Shown here one piece after another: positions 1 to 8,520 of a DNA stretch of 56,567 bases. The notes beneath the pieces were generated by a model. It was given only the letters and a program-made list of their open reading frames with translations, ran no database searches and was not told where the DNA came from. The position numbers and the translations under genes were made by a program. Source of the DNA: Flammeovirgaceae bacterium (GTDB lineage: Bacteria; Bacteroidota; Bacteroidia; Cytophagales; Cyclobacteriaceae); assembly GCA_023251155.1 (NCBI GenBank), contig JAHEZH010000014.1, forward strand, positions 1-56,567. The letters are read 5' to 3'. Numbering within the stretch: the first letter of the stretch is position 1; every line of letters begins with the position of its first letter.

Positions 1-1
1 G

Positions 2-1654
2 CCTCAACGCTGGTCAACTGACCATCCCCAATTGTATACGATTGAAGCGTCCATTAAAACTTCGGCTGGAGAAAGTAAGCATACCGAAAAAATTGGTTTC
101 AGAAATTTTGAATTTGTAGAGAAAGGCCCGTTCCTGTTGAATGGTAAACGAGTAGTGTTGAGAGGTACACATCGCCATGAGGATCATGCGGGCGTTGGTG
201 CTGCGATGACAGAAGAAATGATTCGTGAAGAGATGGTGATGATGAAAGAGATGGGCGTGAATTTTATTCGCCTCGGTCATTATCAGCAATCGCGTATCGT
301 ATTGAATTTATGTGATAGTCTGGGTATGGTAGTGTGGGAAGAAATCCCATGGTGTCGCGGTGGTTTAGGTGGCGATGGCTATCAAGAGCAGGCAAGGCGG
401 ATGCTCACCAATATGATTGAGCAACATCACCATCATCCGTCCATTATCATCTGGGGATTAGGAAATGAAAACGACTGGCCGGGAGATTTTGAGGAGTTTG
501 ATAAGGAGAAGATCAGGGCATTCATGAAAGAGTTGAATGATCTTGCGCACCGGTTAGACGCTTCACGTAAGACCGCTATACGCAGATGTGATTTTTGCAA
601 AGATATTGTTGATGTGTACTCGCCTTCCATTTGGGCGGGTTGGTATCGCGGAATTTATACCGAATATAAATCGGCTTCTGAAACGGAGATGAACAAAGTA
701 AATCACTTCCTGCATGTGGAATGGGGAGGCGATAGTCACGCACGCCGGCACTCAGAAAATCCGGATAATGCGTTGAGTAAAATTAAAACCGGTAAAGGGG
801 CAGATGAACGTGCGGGCGATGCTTCGTTGTTTGGTGGATCGGCACGTGTATCCAAAGATGGTGACTGGAGTGAGTCGTATATCTGTAATCTGATCGACTG
901 GCATCTGAAAGAACAGGAGACCATGCCTTGGTTAACCGGAACAGCCTATTGGCCATTCAAAGATTTTTCTACTCCGGTGCGGCCCGATAACCCTGTGCCG
1001 TATATGAATCAGAAGGGAGTAGTGGAACGTGATTTCACCAAAAAAGAATCCTACTATGTTTTTCAATCCTGGTGGACGACTAAACCGATGGTACACATCT
1101 ATGGACATTCATGGCCGGTACGCTGGGGAGCGAAAGACGAAGAGAAGATGGTGAAAGTATATTCCAACTGTGATGAAGCCGAATTGTTTTTGAATGGCAA
1201 AAGTTATGGTGTGAAGAAAAGAGAGGGACAGAATTTTCCCGCTGCCGGACTAAGGTGGCTGTTGAAATTCGATGAAGGTGAGAATCATGTGCGTGTCATC
1301 GCTTCAAAAGGGAAGGTGAAGGTCGAAGACCAGATCCGTTTTGTTTACCAAACAGAAAAGTGGTCTACGCCGGCACAACTTCAACTTGAAAAAATACATG
1401 AAACATCTGAAGAGGTCACCCTGCAGGTATCCTTGCATGACGATAAAAATGTACTATGCCTGGATGCCGTTCATTTCGTTCGCTTCGGGATAACCGGAGA
1501 CGGAACTTTGATCGATAACCAGGGAACCTCTGATGGCTCGCGGTATGTGCAATTATATAATGGTCGCGCTGTGATTAAAGTGAAAAAGAATAAGGGGAAG
1601 AGTGTAGTGAGTGTGAAATCGGAGGGGCTACCTACTGCTTTGATTGAGTGGTAG
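2..1654 (+). CDS. Glycoside hydrolase family 2 (beta-galactosidase/beta-glucuronidase type), 5' truncated by window edge
   Basis: This is the C-terminal part of an exo-acting GH2 beta-glycosidase; the reading frame is open to the left edge, so the N-terminal sugar-binding domain lies outside. The first visible residues form the WSxxHPxLY motif at the end of the GH2 immunoglobulin-like domain. The TIM barrel follows, with the acid/base Glu in GNEND (codon at 467) and a probable nucleophile Glu in HVEWGG (codon at 719). The C-terminal half (from about 1100) resembles the DUF4982/GH2 C5 beta-sandwich domains (AELFLNGKSYG). A TTG at 32 could be read as a start, but the conserved motif before it argues for truncation. 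Substrate (galactoside or glucuronide) cannot be fixed from sequence; the uronate genes nearby make a uronic-acid-containing glycan plausible. Confidence 0.9.
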   Translation, partial: PQRWSTDHPQLYTIEASIKTSAGESKHTEKIGFRNFEFVEKGPFLLNGKRVVLRGTHRHEDHAGVGAAMTEEMIREEMVMMKEMGVNFIRLGHYQQSRIVLNLCDSLGMVVWEEIPWCRGGLGGDGYQEQARRMLTNMIEQHHHHPSIIIWGLGNENDWPGDFEEFDKEKIRAFMKELNDLAHRLDASRKTAIRRCDFCKDIVDVYSPSIWAGWYRGIYTEYKSASETEMNKVNHFLHVEWGGDSHARRHSENPDNALSKIKTGKGADERAGDASLFGGSARVSKDGDWSESYICNLIDWHLKEQETMPWLTGTAYWPFKDFSTPVRPDNPVPYMNQKGVVERDFTKKESYYVFQSWWTTKPMVHIYGHSWPVRWGAKDEEKMVKVYSNCDEAELFLNGKSYGVKKREGQNFPAAGLRWLLKFDEGENHVRVIASKGKVKVEDQIRFVYQTEKWSTPAQLQLEKIHETSEEVTLQVSLHDDKNVLCLDAVHFVRFGITGDGTLIDNQGTSDGSRYVQLYNGRAVIKVKKNKGKSVVSVKSEGLPTALIEW

Positions 1655-1682
1655 ATTGGCTACTTAAAAAAGTGAATGCAAA

Positions 1683-1729
1683 CCAGGGATAACTACTTTT
1701 TTCTATCAGGGGTAACTACTTTTTTCTAT
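1683..1729. repeat. Two tandem copies of a 23-bp unit
   Basis: Two head-to-tail copies, each with the core GGTAACTACTTTTTTCTAT or GGATAACTACTTTTTTCTAT, differ at only one or two bases near the left end and are exactly 23 bp apart, about two helical turns. They lie between the GH2 gene and the sigma factor gene, about 50 bp upstream of its putative promoter. The spacing suggests a regulator binding site; no regulator is known. Confidence 0.6.
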
Positions 1730-1781
1730 TCCGGAAATCAGTCGTGAAATGCTCAGGTGTTTAAATTCTTTCTTCAAACGA

Positions 1782-1812
1782 TTGCATTTTTTGTGGTTTA
1801 ATTCTATACTTG
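1782..1812 (+). promoter_or_regulatory. Candidate Bacteroidota promoter for the ECF sigma/FecR genes
   Basis: A TTG at 1782-1784 is followed after 20 bp by TATACTTG at 1805-1812, one mismatch from the Bacteroidota -7 consensus TAnnTTTG, with normal spacing. The sigma factor ATG is 23 bp downstream. Inferred from consensus only. Confidence 0.4.
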
Positions 1813-1835
1813 ACCGAAGTTTTGAATAAAAACAC

Positions 1836-2417
1836 ATGCCCCAACTCGCTTTTCAAGACGAAAATGATTTGTTGTCCGCCCTGCGGGCAGGCGATGAGCA
1901 GGCATTTGCAGTTATCTTTAAAAGGTACTGGTACCATCTTTATTCAGCGGCTTACAGCAAACTGCAATCCCACGAAGCAGCGGAAGAAATAGTACAGGAT
2001 TTACTGGTGACATTATGGGAGAAACGGAGTGTGCTATTGATCACGAATCTCAGTCACTATCTGAATGTGTCACTTAAAAACAGATGCATTGACCATATCC
2101 GCAGAAATACGACCAAAGAGAAATACTGGCAATACATTCAGTCTTACTTCCCGGTTATGAACGTGGAAGAGGAGGTGATCGCCAATGAACTGGAAGATGC
2201 ACTGGAGAAAGGCATTGAAGAGCTTCCAGAGAAAAGCCGGGTGATTTTTAAGCTTAATCGGTTCGAAGGCCTTTCCAATTCGGAGATTGCTTCGAAAGTG
2301 AAGCTGTCAGAAAAATCCGTCGAATACCACATTACCAAATCGCTGAAGCAGTTGAGAAAATACCTTAAGGATTTCTCGGTATCCATCTGGATCATCTCGA
2401 TTTCGCAATTATTTTAA
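1836..2417 (+). CDS. ECF-type RNA polymerase sigma factor (FecI-like, Bacteroidota family)
   Basis: Alternative sigma factor that redirects RNA polymerase to the neighbouring transport genes when its FecR partner releases it. The 193-residue protein has region 2 in the first half (AFAVIFKRYWYHLYSAAY, then EEIVQDLLVTLWEKR and CIDHIRRN). Region 4 is near residues 125-180, with LPEKSRVIFKLNRFEGLSNSEIA and the recognition helix KSVEYHITKSLKQLRK. This is the pattern of the family usually named RNA polymerase sigma-70 factor, Bacteroides expansion family 1. The FecR gene starts 52 bp downstream and an STN-containing SusC follows, so this is a complete cell-surface signalling set. The ATG was chosen because the sigma fold starts right after it. 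Confidence 0.93.
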   Translation: MPQLAFQDENDLLSALRAGDEQAFAVIFKRYWYHLYSAAYSKLQSHEAAEEIVQDLLVTLWEKRSVLLITNLSHYLNVSLKNRCIDHIRRNTTKEKYWQYIQSYFPVMNVEEEVIANELEDALEKGIEELPEKSRVIFKLNRFEGLSNSEIASKVKLSEKSVEYHITKSLKQLRKYLKDFSVSIWIISISQLF

Positions 2418-2469
2418 AAAAAGGCTGCAATCGTTTTAGGGAAACGGCCGAGGTGTGCGTCTTTAGAGC

Positions 2470-3540
2470 ATGACACCCCCTAATCTCTCGAAAGAGCAAT
2501 TTAAAGACATACTAAGCCGGTATAGTAAAGGCCAGAGCCCGCCTCACGAAGAAAAATTCGTTGAGCAGTGGTACGCATCGCTTGGCAATGATGAACTCAG
2601 GCCAGCTATTGATGCAAGCCGGCAAAAAGAAATAGAAGATCAATTGTGGAGTGCGATCACTCTTCGTATTGACAAGGCCCGTGATCAATCCTCTAAAGAG
2701 CCCGATACCACCCCGTACACGAATAGTTATTGGCGTGTAGCAGGTATTGCGGCGGCTGTCCTGATTTTCTTTTCAGTGGCTTTCTTCCTTGTACGTAAAA
2801 AAGAAGTTGCTCCTGCTGCTACTTTGGAAGCATCCACGCATCAGCCCGATACCGAAATCATGGCCGATGGTAACAGGCCCCGTTCTGTTGCTCTTGAAGA
2901 TGGAACCAGAATTACGCTTCAGCCACATAGCAAGATCAGAGTAAAAGATTTTTTGGGTGCAGTGAATCGGGAAGTGTATCTGGAAGGGGAAGCGTTTTTT
3001 GAAGTTGCTCATGATAAAGAACATCCATTCTTGGTGTATACCGGTGAAATCACCACCAAAGTGCTGGGAACCAGCTTTACGATCAGTGCCAAAGATCTGA
3101 AAAATTCCATCGAAGTGTCGGTGAAAACCGGGAGAGTATCTGTCACGAAGACACAAAAGAAGTCTTCCAGTCCACTGCATATCCTCACGGAAGAAATCAT
3201 TCTCACACCCAATCAAAAGGCCATTTATGATGGTAATGAGGTAATGGCCGCATTGGTAGAAAAGCCCAAGCGCATCATCAACGAAGGCAAAGAACAAATG
3301 CTGATGCGATTCGATGAAGAACACGTGACAACCATACTGAATGCCATTGAAGAAGCGTATGGAGTGGAAATGGTATTCAATGAAGAACAACTGAGTAAAT
3401 GTTTGCTGACAACCACACTATCCAATGAAGACCTGTACGATCGGCTGAGTATTATATGCAAAGCCATACACGGATCATATAAACTGAACGGTACACAAAT
3501 TATTATTGAAAGCAAGGGATGTGAAGAACCAACCGACTAA
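2470..3540 (+). CDS. FecR-family anti-sigma factor
   Basis: Inner-membrane anti-sigma regulator that should hold the upstream sigma factor until the SusC transporter signals substrate binding. A cytoplasmic N-terminal segment of about 85 residues contacts sigma. One transmembrane helix spans about residues 88-109 (AGIAAAVLIFFSVAFFLV). The periplasmic FecR domain covers about 130-230 (ALEDGTRITLQPHSKI, YLEGEAFFEV, LGTSFTISA). A C-terminal DUF4974 domain, about 280-350, is related to the STN fold and meets the transporter. The length of 356 residues is usual. Sigma, FecR and SusC occur in that order, the standard arrangement in Bacteroidota. Confidence 0.93.
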   Translation: MTPPNLSKEQFKDILSRYSKGQSPPHEEKFVEQWYASLGNDELRPAIDASRQKEIEDQLWSAITLRIDKARDQSSKEPDTTPYTNSYWRVAGIAAAVLIFFSVAFFLVRKKEVAPAATLEASTHQPDTEIMADGNRPRSVALEDGTRITLQPHSKIRVKDFLGAVNREVYLEGEAFFEVAHDKEHPFLVYTGEITTKVLGTSFTISAKDLKNSIEVSVKTGRVSVTKTQKKSSSPLHILTEEIILTPNQKAIYDGNEVMAALVEKPKRIINEGKEQMLMRFDEEHVTTILNAIEEAYGVEMVFNEEQLSKCLLTTTLSNEDLYDRLSIICKAIHGSYKLNGTQIIIESKGCEEPTD

Positions 3541-3587
3541 ACGAAATGTGTATGAAGAATTCTACCTGATTGCCTGATTAAAAAAGT

Positions 3588-3618
3588 AAGCCGATGATGT
3601 TGCAACCATCACCGGCTT
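3588..3618 (+). other. Hairpin in the leader of the susC gene
   Basis: Twelve-base arms AAGCCGATGATG and CATCACCGGCTT pair with a single mismatch around a 7-base loop. The hairpin lies between fecR and the chosen susC start at 3690. It is not directly followed by a T-run (a short one occurs near 3629), so it may be an attenuator or an mRNA-stabilising element rather than a simple terminator. Confidence 0.45.
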
Positions 3619-3689
3619 GTAAAGCCTGTTTTTCCAAGGGATTGACAGGCAGTGTTTTCGTCCTCTTATTAACAAAAACTTTTAAAAGT

Positions 3690-6600
3690 ATGAATAAGCC
3701 CAAACCTATTCAAGAGATACTTATTGCTTTTATGAAGATTACACTGACACAACTACTGCTCGCTGCATTTTTCAGTGTATTCGCATATGGTTTCGAAACC
3801 AAAGGGCAGGAAGTGTTGGATAGAAAAATTTCGATTCGCGTACAAAATGAGACCATCAAATCCGTGCTTTCCAAAATTGAGAAGAAAGCCTCATTGAAAT
3901 TCACGTATCAACCCCACATCATCCGCCGGGTAAAAAACATATCACTCGATTACCGGGAGATAAAAATAAGCCAGTTACTCGATCAGATTTTTTCGGTGGG
4001 TGTCAATTATGAAGCCGTGGGTAACCAGATTATCCTCAGCCCGAATGAACAACTGGCAGACAGTATCAGCTATCTGGCCGACATCGATCTCTCCGTGAAA
4101 GTGACGGGTGTGATTACAGATGAAACCAATCAGCCGCTACCCGGAGTGAATGTGCTGGAGAAGGGAACATCGAATGGTGCCACCACCGATATTGACGGAC
4201 GATTTTCCCTGAGTGTCGAGGGATCATCCAGTATACTCTCTATCTCATTTATCGGATATGAAACTCAGGAGATTTTAGTAGGAAATCGCACCGAGTTTAA
4301 TGTTCAGCTTGCTACGGATGTACGATCACTTCAGGAAGTAGTGGTGGTGGGATATGGAGAAATTAAAAAATCAGACATCACCGGTGCAGTGGCTTCTATT
4401 AAAAGCGAGGAACTGAATGCCTATCCGGCAACCAATGTCATGCAGTCACTGTCCGGAAGGGCAACAGGTGTTTATATTTCGCAAAACAATGGATCACCAG
4501 GAAGCCCGATCAGCGTGCGTATCCGTGGTACCAATTCTATTCAGGGAAGTAACGAACCATTATATGTAGTCGATGGCTTTCCGTATTCGGGAAATCCTAC
4601 GCTGTTGAATAACGCTGACATCGAGTCGATCGAAGTATTGAAAGATGCGTCTGCCACTGCCATCTATGGATCACGCGGTGCGAATGGAGTGGTATTGATC
4701 ACCACCAAACGCGGTAAATCAGGTAAAGTCAAAGTGTCTTACGATGGATATGTGGGCGTGCAGACAGTGCGTAAGAAAATAGATTTAATGAATGCGAAGG
4801 AGTACGCGCAATTCTACAATGAGCAGGCGGCCAACGAGGCAAAGGCACCTCATTTTACGCAGGCCGAAATTGATGCCATGGGTGAAGGTACTGACTGGCA
4901 GGACGTGGCTTTACGTTCAGCACCAATTCAGAATCATTCCCTGTCATTAACAGGTGGTGGAGAAAATACGCGCTATGCCATTTCGCTGAGTAATTTCAAT
5001 CAAGGGGGGATCATCATTGGCAGTAATTATGTACGTAATTCCATTCGCACCAATCTCACAACGGATATCAATAGCAAGCTGAAGTTTGATCTGAGTTCCA
5101 TGCTGAGTCGTGTGGATTCGGATCGGAAAAATTCGGATAAAGGAAACCGCGGGAGTTCGTTGATCTCTGCGATGCTGTCGGGATACCCAACTATTGGCAC
5201 TCATAATCCCGATGGAACCTATACCAACCTTTCTGCCGCCTACGGCTGGGGATCGAATGCGATTGTTAACCCACTCAACTGGATTGAGCAGGAGAATGAC
5301 AAGATTACTTCCAATAAAGTACTGACTAATGCAGCGTTGTCTTACACTCCCATAAAGGGATTGACATTTAAGGTATCAGGAGGGATAGAGAGTACGGATG
5401 ATCGTACCGATTATTATCAAACCAAAAAATTCATTAATTCGACCGGAATCGCCTCCATCAGCACGTTCAGAGGGACCAGTTTGCTGAATGAAAATACGGT
5501 GAGTTATAACAAGCAGGCGGGTAAACATATGATCAGTGCTGTTGCCGGTTTTACCATTCAGAATTATGTGAGCTCCGGTTTAAATGCATCGGGCAATGGT
5601 TTTGTCAGCGATACCCAGGAGTCCTTTGATATCGGTGCTGCTGCCAATCAAGGGGTGCCAAGTTCATCGTATTCCAAATGGACACTTTTATCCTATCTGG
5701 CCAGAGTGAACTACACCTTCAATGATAAGTATTTACTTACGGCCAGTTTCCGTGCAGATGGCTCTTCGCGCTACAGTGAAAATCAGAAATGGGGTACGTT
5801 TCCTTCCGCATCCATCGCCTGGAGATTGTCGGAAGAAGAGTTTATCAAAAACATTTCTGTGATTTCTGATTTGAAAGTGAGAGCCGGATACGGGGAATCC
5901 GGAAGTACGGCCATTAGTCCTTATCAAACATTGAACCAGCTTGCTTCCGGTAAAGTAGTATTCGGTGATGCACTTTATACATCGTATGCACCGGGTACTC
6001 GTTTGGCCGGCCCGTTGAAATGGGAGACTACAGCGCAAACCGATGTCGGTATTGATGTAGGCTTATTCAGTAACCGTATCCTATTCACTGCGGACTATTA
6101 CGTAAAAAATACGCGTGATTTATTGAACAATGTTACTCTTCCTGCATCACTGGGCTATCTTACTACGATAAGAAACGTCGGTGAAATGCAAAACAAAGGT
6201 TTTGAATTTGCGGTGAATGCGAAAATTCTCACCGGTGATTTTAAATGGGATGTGTCTGCCAATACCTCCTTCAATAAGAATAAAATTGTTAAGCTGTATG
6301 ATGGACTCGATGTGTTAGGTGGAGTAATTAATATTTCTGTAGTAGGAGATAATATTAACATCCTGAGAGAAGGAGAGTCGGTTGGGTCTTTTTATGGATA
6401 TGTTGAAAATGGATATGATGCCAACGGATATGTGACCTATACGGATTTCAGTGGCAGTGGCACCAGGGATGCATTGGATAAACGAATTATAGGAAATCCG
6501 AATCCAAACATGGTGTACGGATTTAACTCAACCATGTCTTACAAGAATTTTGAATTGAATGTATTCATCCAGGGAACTCAGGGTAACGATATTTTTAATC

Positions 6601-7004
6601 TGAGTGCGGTCAATCAAACCAACGATTATGGCCAGGCACTGAATATGCCGCGTGAAGTATTGTATAATCACTGGACTCCTGAAACACCCAATGCCAAGTA
6701 TCCGGTAATTAAAACCAACTCACAGCCACAGATTTCCGATCGCTTTGTGGAGGATGGTTCGTACATGCGGTTTAAGAACATTCAGTTAACGTATACGCTT
6801 CCTGTAGCCGGGCTTAACATCAACTGGCTTTCCAATGCCCAGGTGTATGTAAGTGGGCAGAATCTGATCACGTTTACAAAATATTCATGGTATGATCCGG
6901 AAGTAAACTCCTACGGGTCGTCTAACTCTATTCAGCTGGGGATCGATCATTACAGCTACCCTGCTGCGAAAACATATACTGTTGGCTTACGATTAGGTTT
7001 TTAA
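3690..7004 (+). CDS. SusC/RagA-family TonB-dependent outer-membrane transporter with STN signalling domain
   Basis: Outer-membrane importer that pairs with the SusD lipoprotein downstream and passes oligosaccharide into the periplasm using TonB. With the ATG at 3690 the protein has 1104 residues: signal sequence to about 34, STN domain about 46-118, carboxypeptidase-regulatory-like beta-sandwich about 136-215, the SusC motif VVVVGYG at about 217, then plug and a 22-strand barrel ending in a typical aromatic C-terminus (GLRLGF). The STN domain is the part that signals to FecR, which fits the regulators just upstream. A longer reading from 3594 adds 32 residues with no signal-peptide character and overlaps the leader hairpin, so it was not used. 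A start at 3732 (MKITLTQ) is possible too. Confidence 0.93.
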   Translation: MNKPKPIQEILIAFMKITLTQLLLAAFFSVFAYGFETKGQEVLDRKISIRVQNETIKSVLSKIEKKASLKFTYQPHIIRRVKNISLDYREIKISQLLDQIFSVGVNYEAVGNQIILSPNEQLADSISYLADIDLSVKVTGVITDETNQPLPGVNVLEKGTSNGATTDIDGRFSLSVEGSSSILSISFIGYETQEILVGNRTEFNVQLATDVRSLQEVVVVGYGEIKKSDITGAVASIKSEELNAYPATNVMQSLSGRATGVYISQNNGSPGSPISVRIRGTNSIQGSNEPLYVVDGFPYSGNPTLLNNADIESIEVLKDASATAIYGSRGANGVVLITTKRGKSGKVKVSYDGYVGVQTVRKKIDLMNAKEYAQFYNEQAANEAKAPHFTQAEIDAMGEGTDWQDVALRSAPIQNHSLSLTGGGENTRYAISLSNFNQGGIIIGSNYVRNSIRTNLTTDINSKLKFDLSSMLSRVDSDRKNSDKGNRGSSLISAMLSGYPTIGTHNPDGTYTNLSAAYGWGSNAIVNPLNWIEQENDKITSNKVLTNAALSYTPIKGLTFKVSGGIESTDDRTDYYQTKKFINSTGIASISTFRGTSLLNENTVSYNKQAGKHMISAVAGFTIQNYVSSGLNASGNGFVSDTQESFDIGAAANQGVPSSSYSKWTLLSYLARVNYTFNDKYLLTASFRADGSSRYSENQKWGTFPSASIAWRLSEEEFIKNISVISDLKVRAGYGESGSTAISPYQTLNQLASGKVVFGDALYTSYAPGTRLAGPLKWETTAQTDVGIDVGLFSNRILFTADYYVKNTRDLLNNVTLPASLGYLTTIRNVGEMQNKGFEFAVNAKILTGDFKWDVSANTSFNKNKIVKLYDGLDVLGGVINISVVGDNINILREGESVGSFYGYVENGYDANGYVTYTDFSGSGTRDALDKRIIGNPNPNMVYGFNSTMSYKNFELNVFIQGTQGNDIFNLSAVNQTNDYGQALNMPREVLYNHWTPETPNAKYPVIKTNSQPQISDRFVEDGSYMRFKNIQLTYTLPVAGLNINWLSNAQVYVSGQNLITFTKYSWYDPEVNSYGSSNSIQLGIDHYSYPAAKTYTVGLRLGF

Positions 7005-7027
7005 ATTTTTACCCTTAAAAGTACAAC

Positions 7028-8467
7028 ATGAAAAAGAGTATTATTTTCATTTCAATAATAACAGCAGCTGCATTAAGTGGTTGCAACGATGTGCTGGTAG
7101 AAGAACCAAAATCTTTATCGGCAGAAACATTTTACAATACAGCCGATGAAATGGAGTCCGCTGTCAATGCCATCTATGGTCCTATGCGTGGGGATGGAGG
7201 ATTAAGTATTAACTATCCGGCTCAACTGGAAGGTCTTCCGGATTATGGGTATTCACGGGGTAGCCAGACTCCGGTAAGTTTGTATCAGGGATTGGATAAC
7301 ACCAACATCAGCCGTGTGGGGTCCATCTGGGATGGATTCTATCAATCGATCCGCAATGCGAACATTGTTATCAACGCTGCACCGGTAGCCAAAGAGTTAA
7401 CCGAGGCTCAGAAAGCGAAGTACATGGCCGAAGCCCGGTACATGCGGTCACTGATTTATTTTGCATTGGTGCGCAACTGGCAAGGTGTGCCACTTCGCAC
7501 AGTAGATAATATGACCGAACCGAATGTACCACGGGCAAGTGTGGAACAGGTATATGCATTGATTCTGGAAGATGCTTTATATGCTGAACAAAATCTGCCG
7601 GATGCTGCTGCGCAGGCAGGTAAGCCAAGCAAGTGGGCAGCCAAAACCCTGTTGTCTGAAATTTACCTGACCCGTGGCAACTGGGAAGGAGCGAGAGACA
7701 AAGCAGCAGAAGTAATCGCCTCTAATAAGTATGCACTTGTACCCGTTTCAGTGTCGGAAGATTTTCAGAAAATTTACGGACCAGAGGTGGTGACTACGTC
7801 GGAAGAGATATTCTACTTTAAGTATTCACGCCAGCAAGGTTTTGGATTGGTAAGCTATGCACACCGTGCGTTGGGCGAATTTAAATATTATGGTGGCGGA
7901 GGGGTGTACGCACAATACACTGATTCGGTGTCCAACTCGTTCATTAAAACCTGGGATAAGAAAGATCTTCGTAAAACACACATTTTATACAAGATGGATA
8001 TTGGTCTTGGACCTAACTCTGTTCTTTACCGGAAGTACCGCGACCCGAGTTCTGCCGCCGCCGGTAATGATTATCCCTGGTACCGCTATGCGGATGTTTT
8101 GTTATTCCATGCCGAAGCAGCAGCACGTGCCGCAAATGCGGTAACACCAGAAGCAATGGAAAGCTTGAATAAGATACATCGCAGAGCTTACGGCTACAGT
8201 GCAACGGCTGCATCTCCGGTTGATTTTGTAACGGCTGACTATACCACCACTTCTTTTATCGATCTTGTGGTTCGCGAACGTGGTTATGAAACAATGTATG
8301 AAGGTAAGCGATGGCTAGATCTGAAAAGATTAGGCATTGCGAAACAGCGTATACTGCAAGTGAAAGGCATTGAGATTGCCGAAAAGCACATGAACTGGCC
8401 TATTCCTAACTCCGAATTGCTTTATAACAAAGCGCTCACTGCGGCTGACCAGAATACGGGTTATTGA
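7028..8467 (+). CDS. SusD/RagB-family surface glycan-binding lipoprotein
   Basis: Lid subunit of the SusCD importer, exposed on the outer membrane. The signal peptide ends in a lipobox with the lipidated Cys at residue 19 (ALSGC). SusD-like helical TPR elements follow (ETFYNTADEMESAVNAIYGPMR near the N-terminus, AEARYMRSLIYFALVRNWQGVPL in the middle). The characteristic C-terminal section reads RERGYETMYEGKRWLDLKRLG and NWPIPNSELLYN. At 479 residues it has normal length. It starts 23 bp after susC, so the two are co-transcribed. Ligand cannot be predicted from sequence; neighbours suggest a uronate-containing saccharide. Confidence 0.94.
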   Translation: MKKSIIFISIITAAALSGCNDVLVEEPKSLSAETFYNTADEMESAVNAIYGPMRGDGGLSINYPAQLEGLPDYGYSRGSQTPVSLYQGLDNTNISRVGSIWDGFYQSIRNANIVINAAPVAKELTEAQKAKYMAEARYMRSLIYFALVRNWQGVPLRTVDNMTEPNVPRASVEQVYALILEDALYAEQNLPDAAAQAGKPSKWAAKTLLSEIYLTRGNWEGARDKAAEVIASNKYALVPVSVSEDFQKIYGPEVVTTSEEIFYFKYSRQQGFGLVSYAHRALGEFKYYGGGGVYAQYTDSVSNSFIKTWDKKDLRKTHILYKMDIGLGPNSVLYRKYRDPSSAAAGNDYPWYRYADVLLFHAEAAARAANAVTPEAMESLNKIHRRAYGYSATAASPVDFVTADYTTTSFIDLVVRERGYETMYEGKRWLDLKRLGIAKQRILQVKGIEIAEKHMNWPIPNSELLYNKALTAADQNTGY

Positions 8468-8479
8468 TTTCTTATAAGA

Positions 8480-8511
8480 AAGAGCCTGTTACATTCAACA
8501 GGCTCTTTTTC
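8480..8511 (+). terminator. Rho-independent terminator after susD
   Basis: An 11-bp perfect stem, AAGAGCCTGTT with AACAGGCTCTT, encloses a 6-base loop and is followed by TTTT. The next gene starts only about 10 bp later, so any expression of that gene from upstream depends on read-through. Confidence 0.85.
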
Positions 8512-8520
8512 TAAACATGA

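Noticed and set aside
2773-3390. 205-codon open frame on the minus strand inside the fecR gene
   Set aside because: It is antisense to a clear FecR protein, shows no family motif and has a His/Phe-rich composition typical of reverse-strand shadows.
3594-3689. Longer N-terminus for the first SusC
   Set aside because: The extra 32 residues lack signal-peptide character and would begin inside the leader hairpin; the Met at 3690 gives a normal N-terminus.
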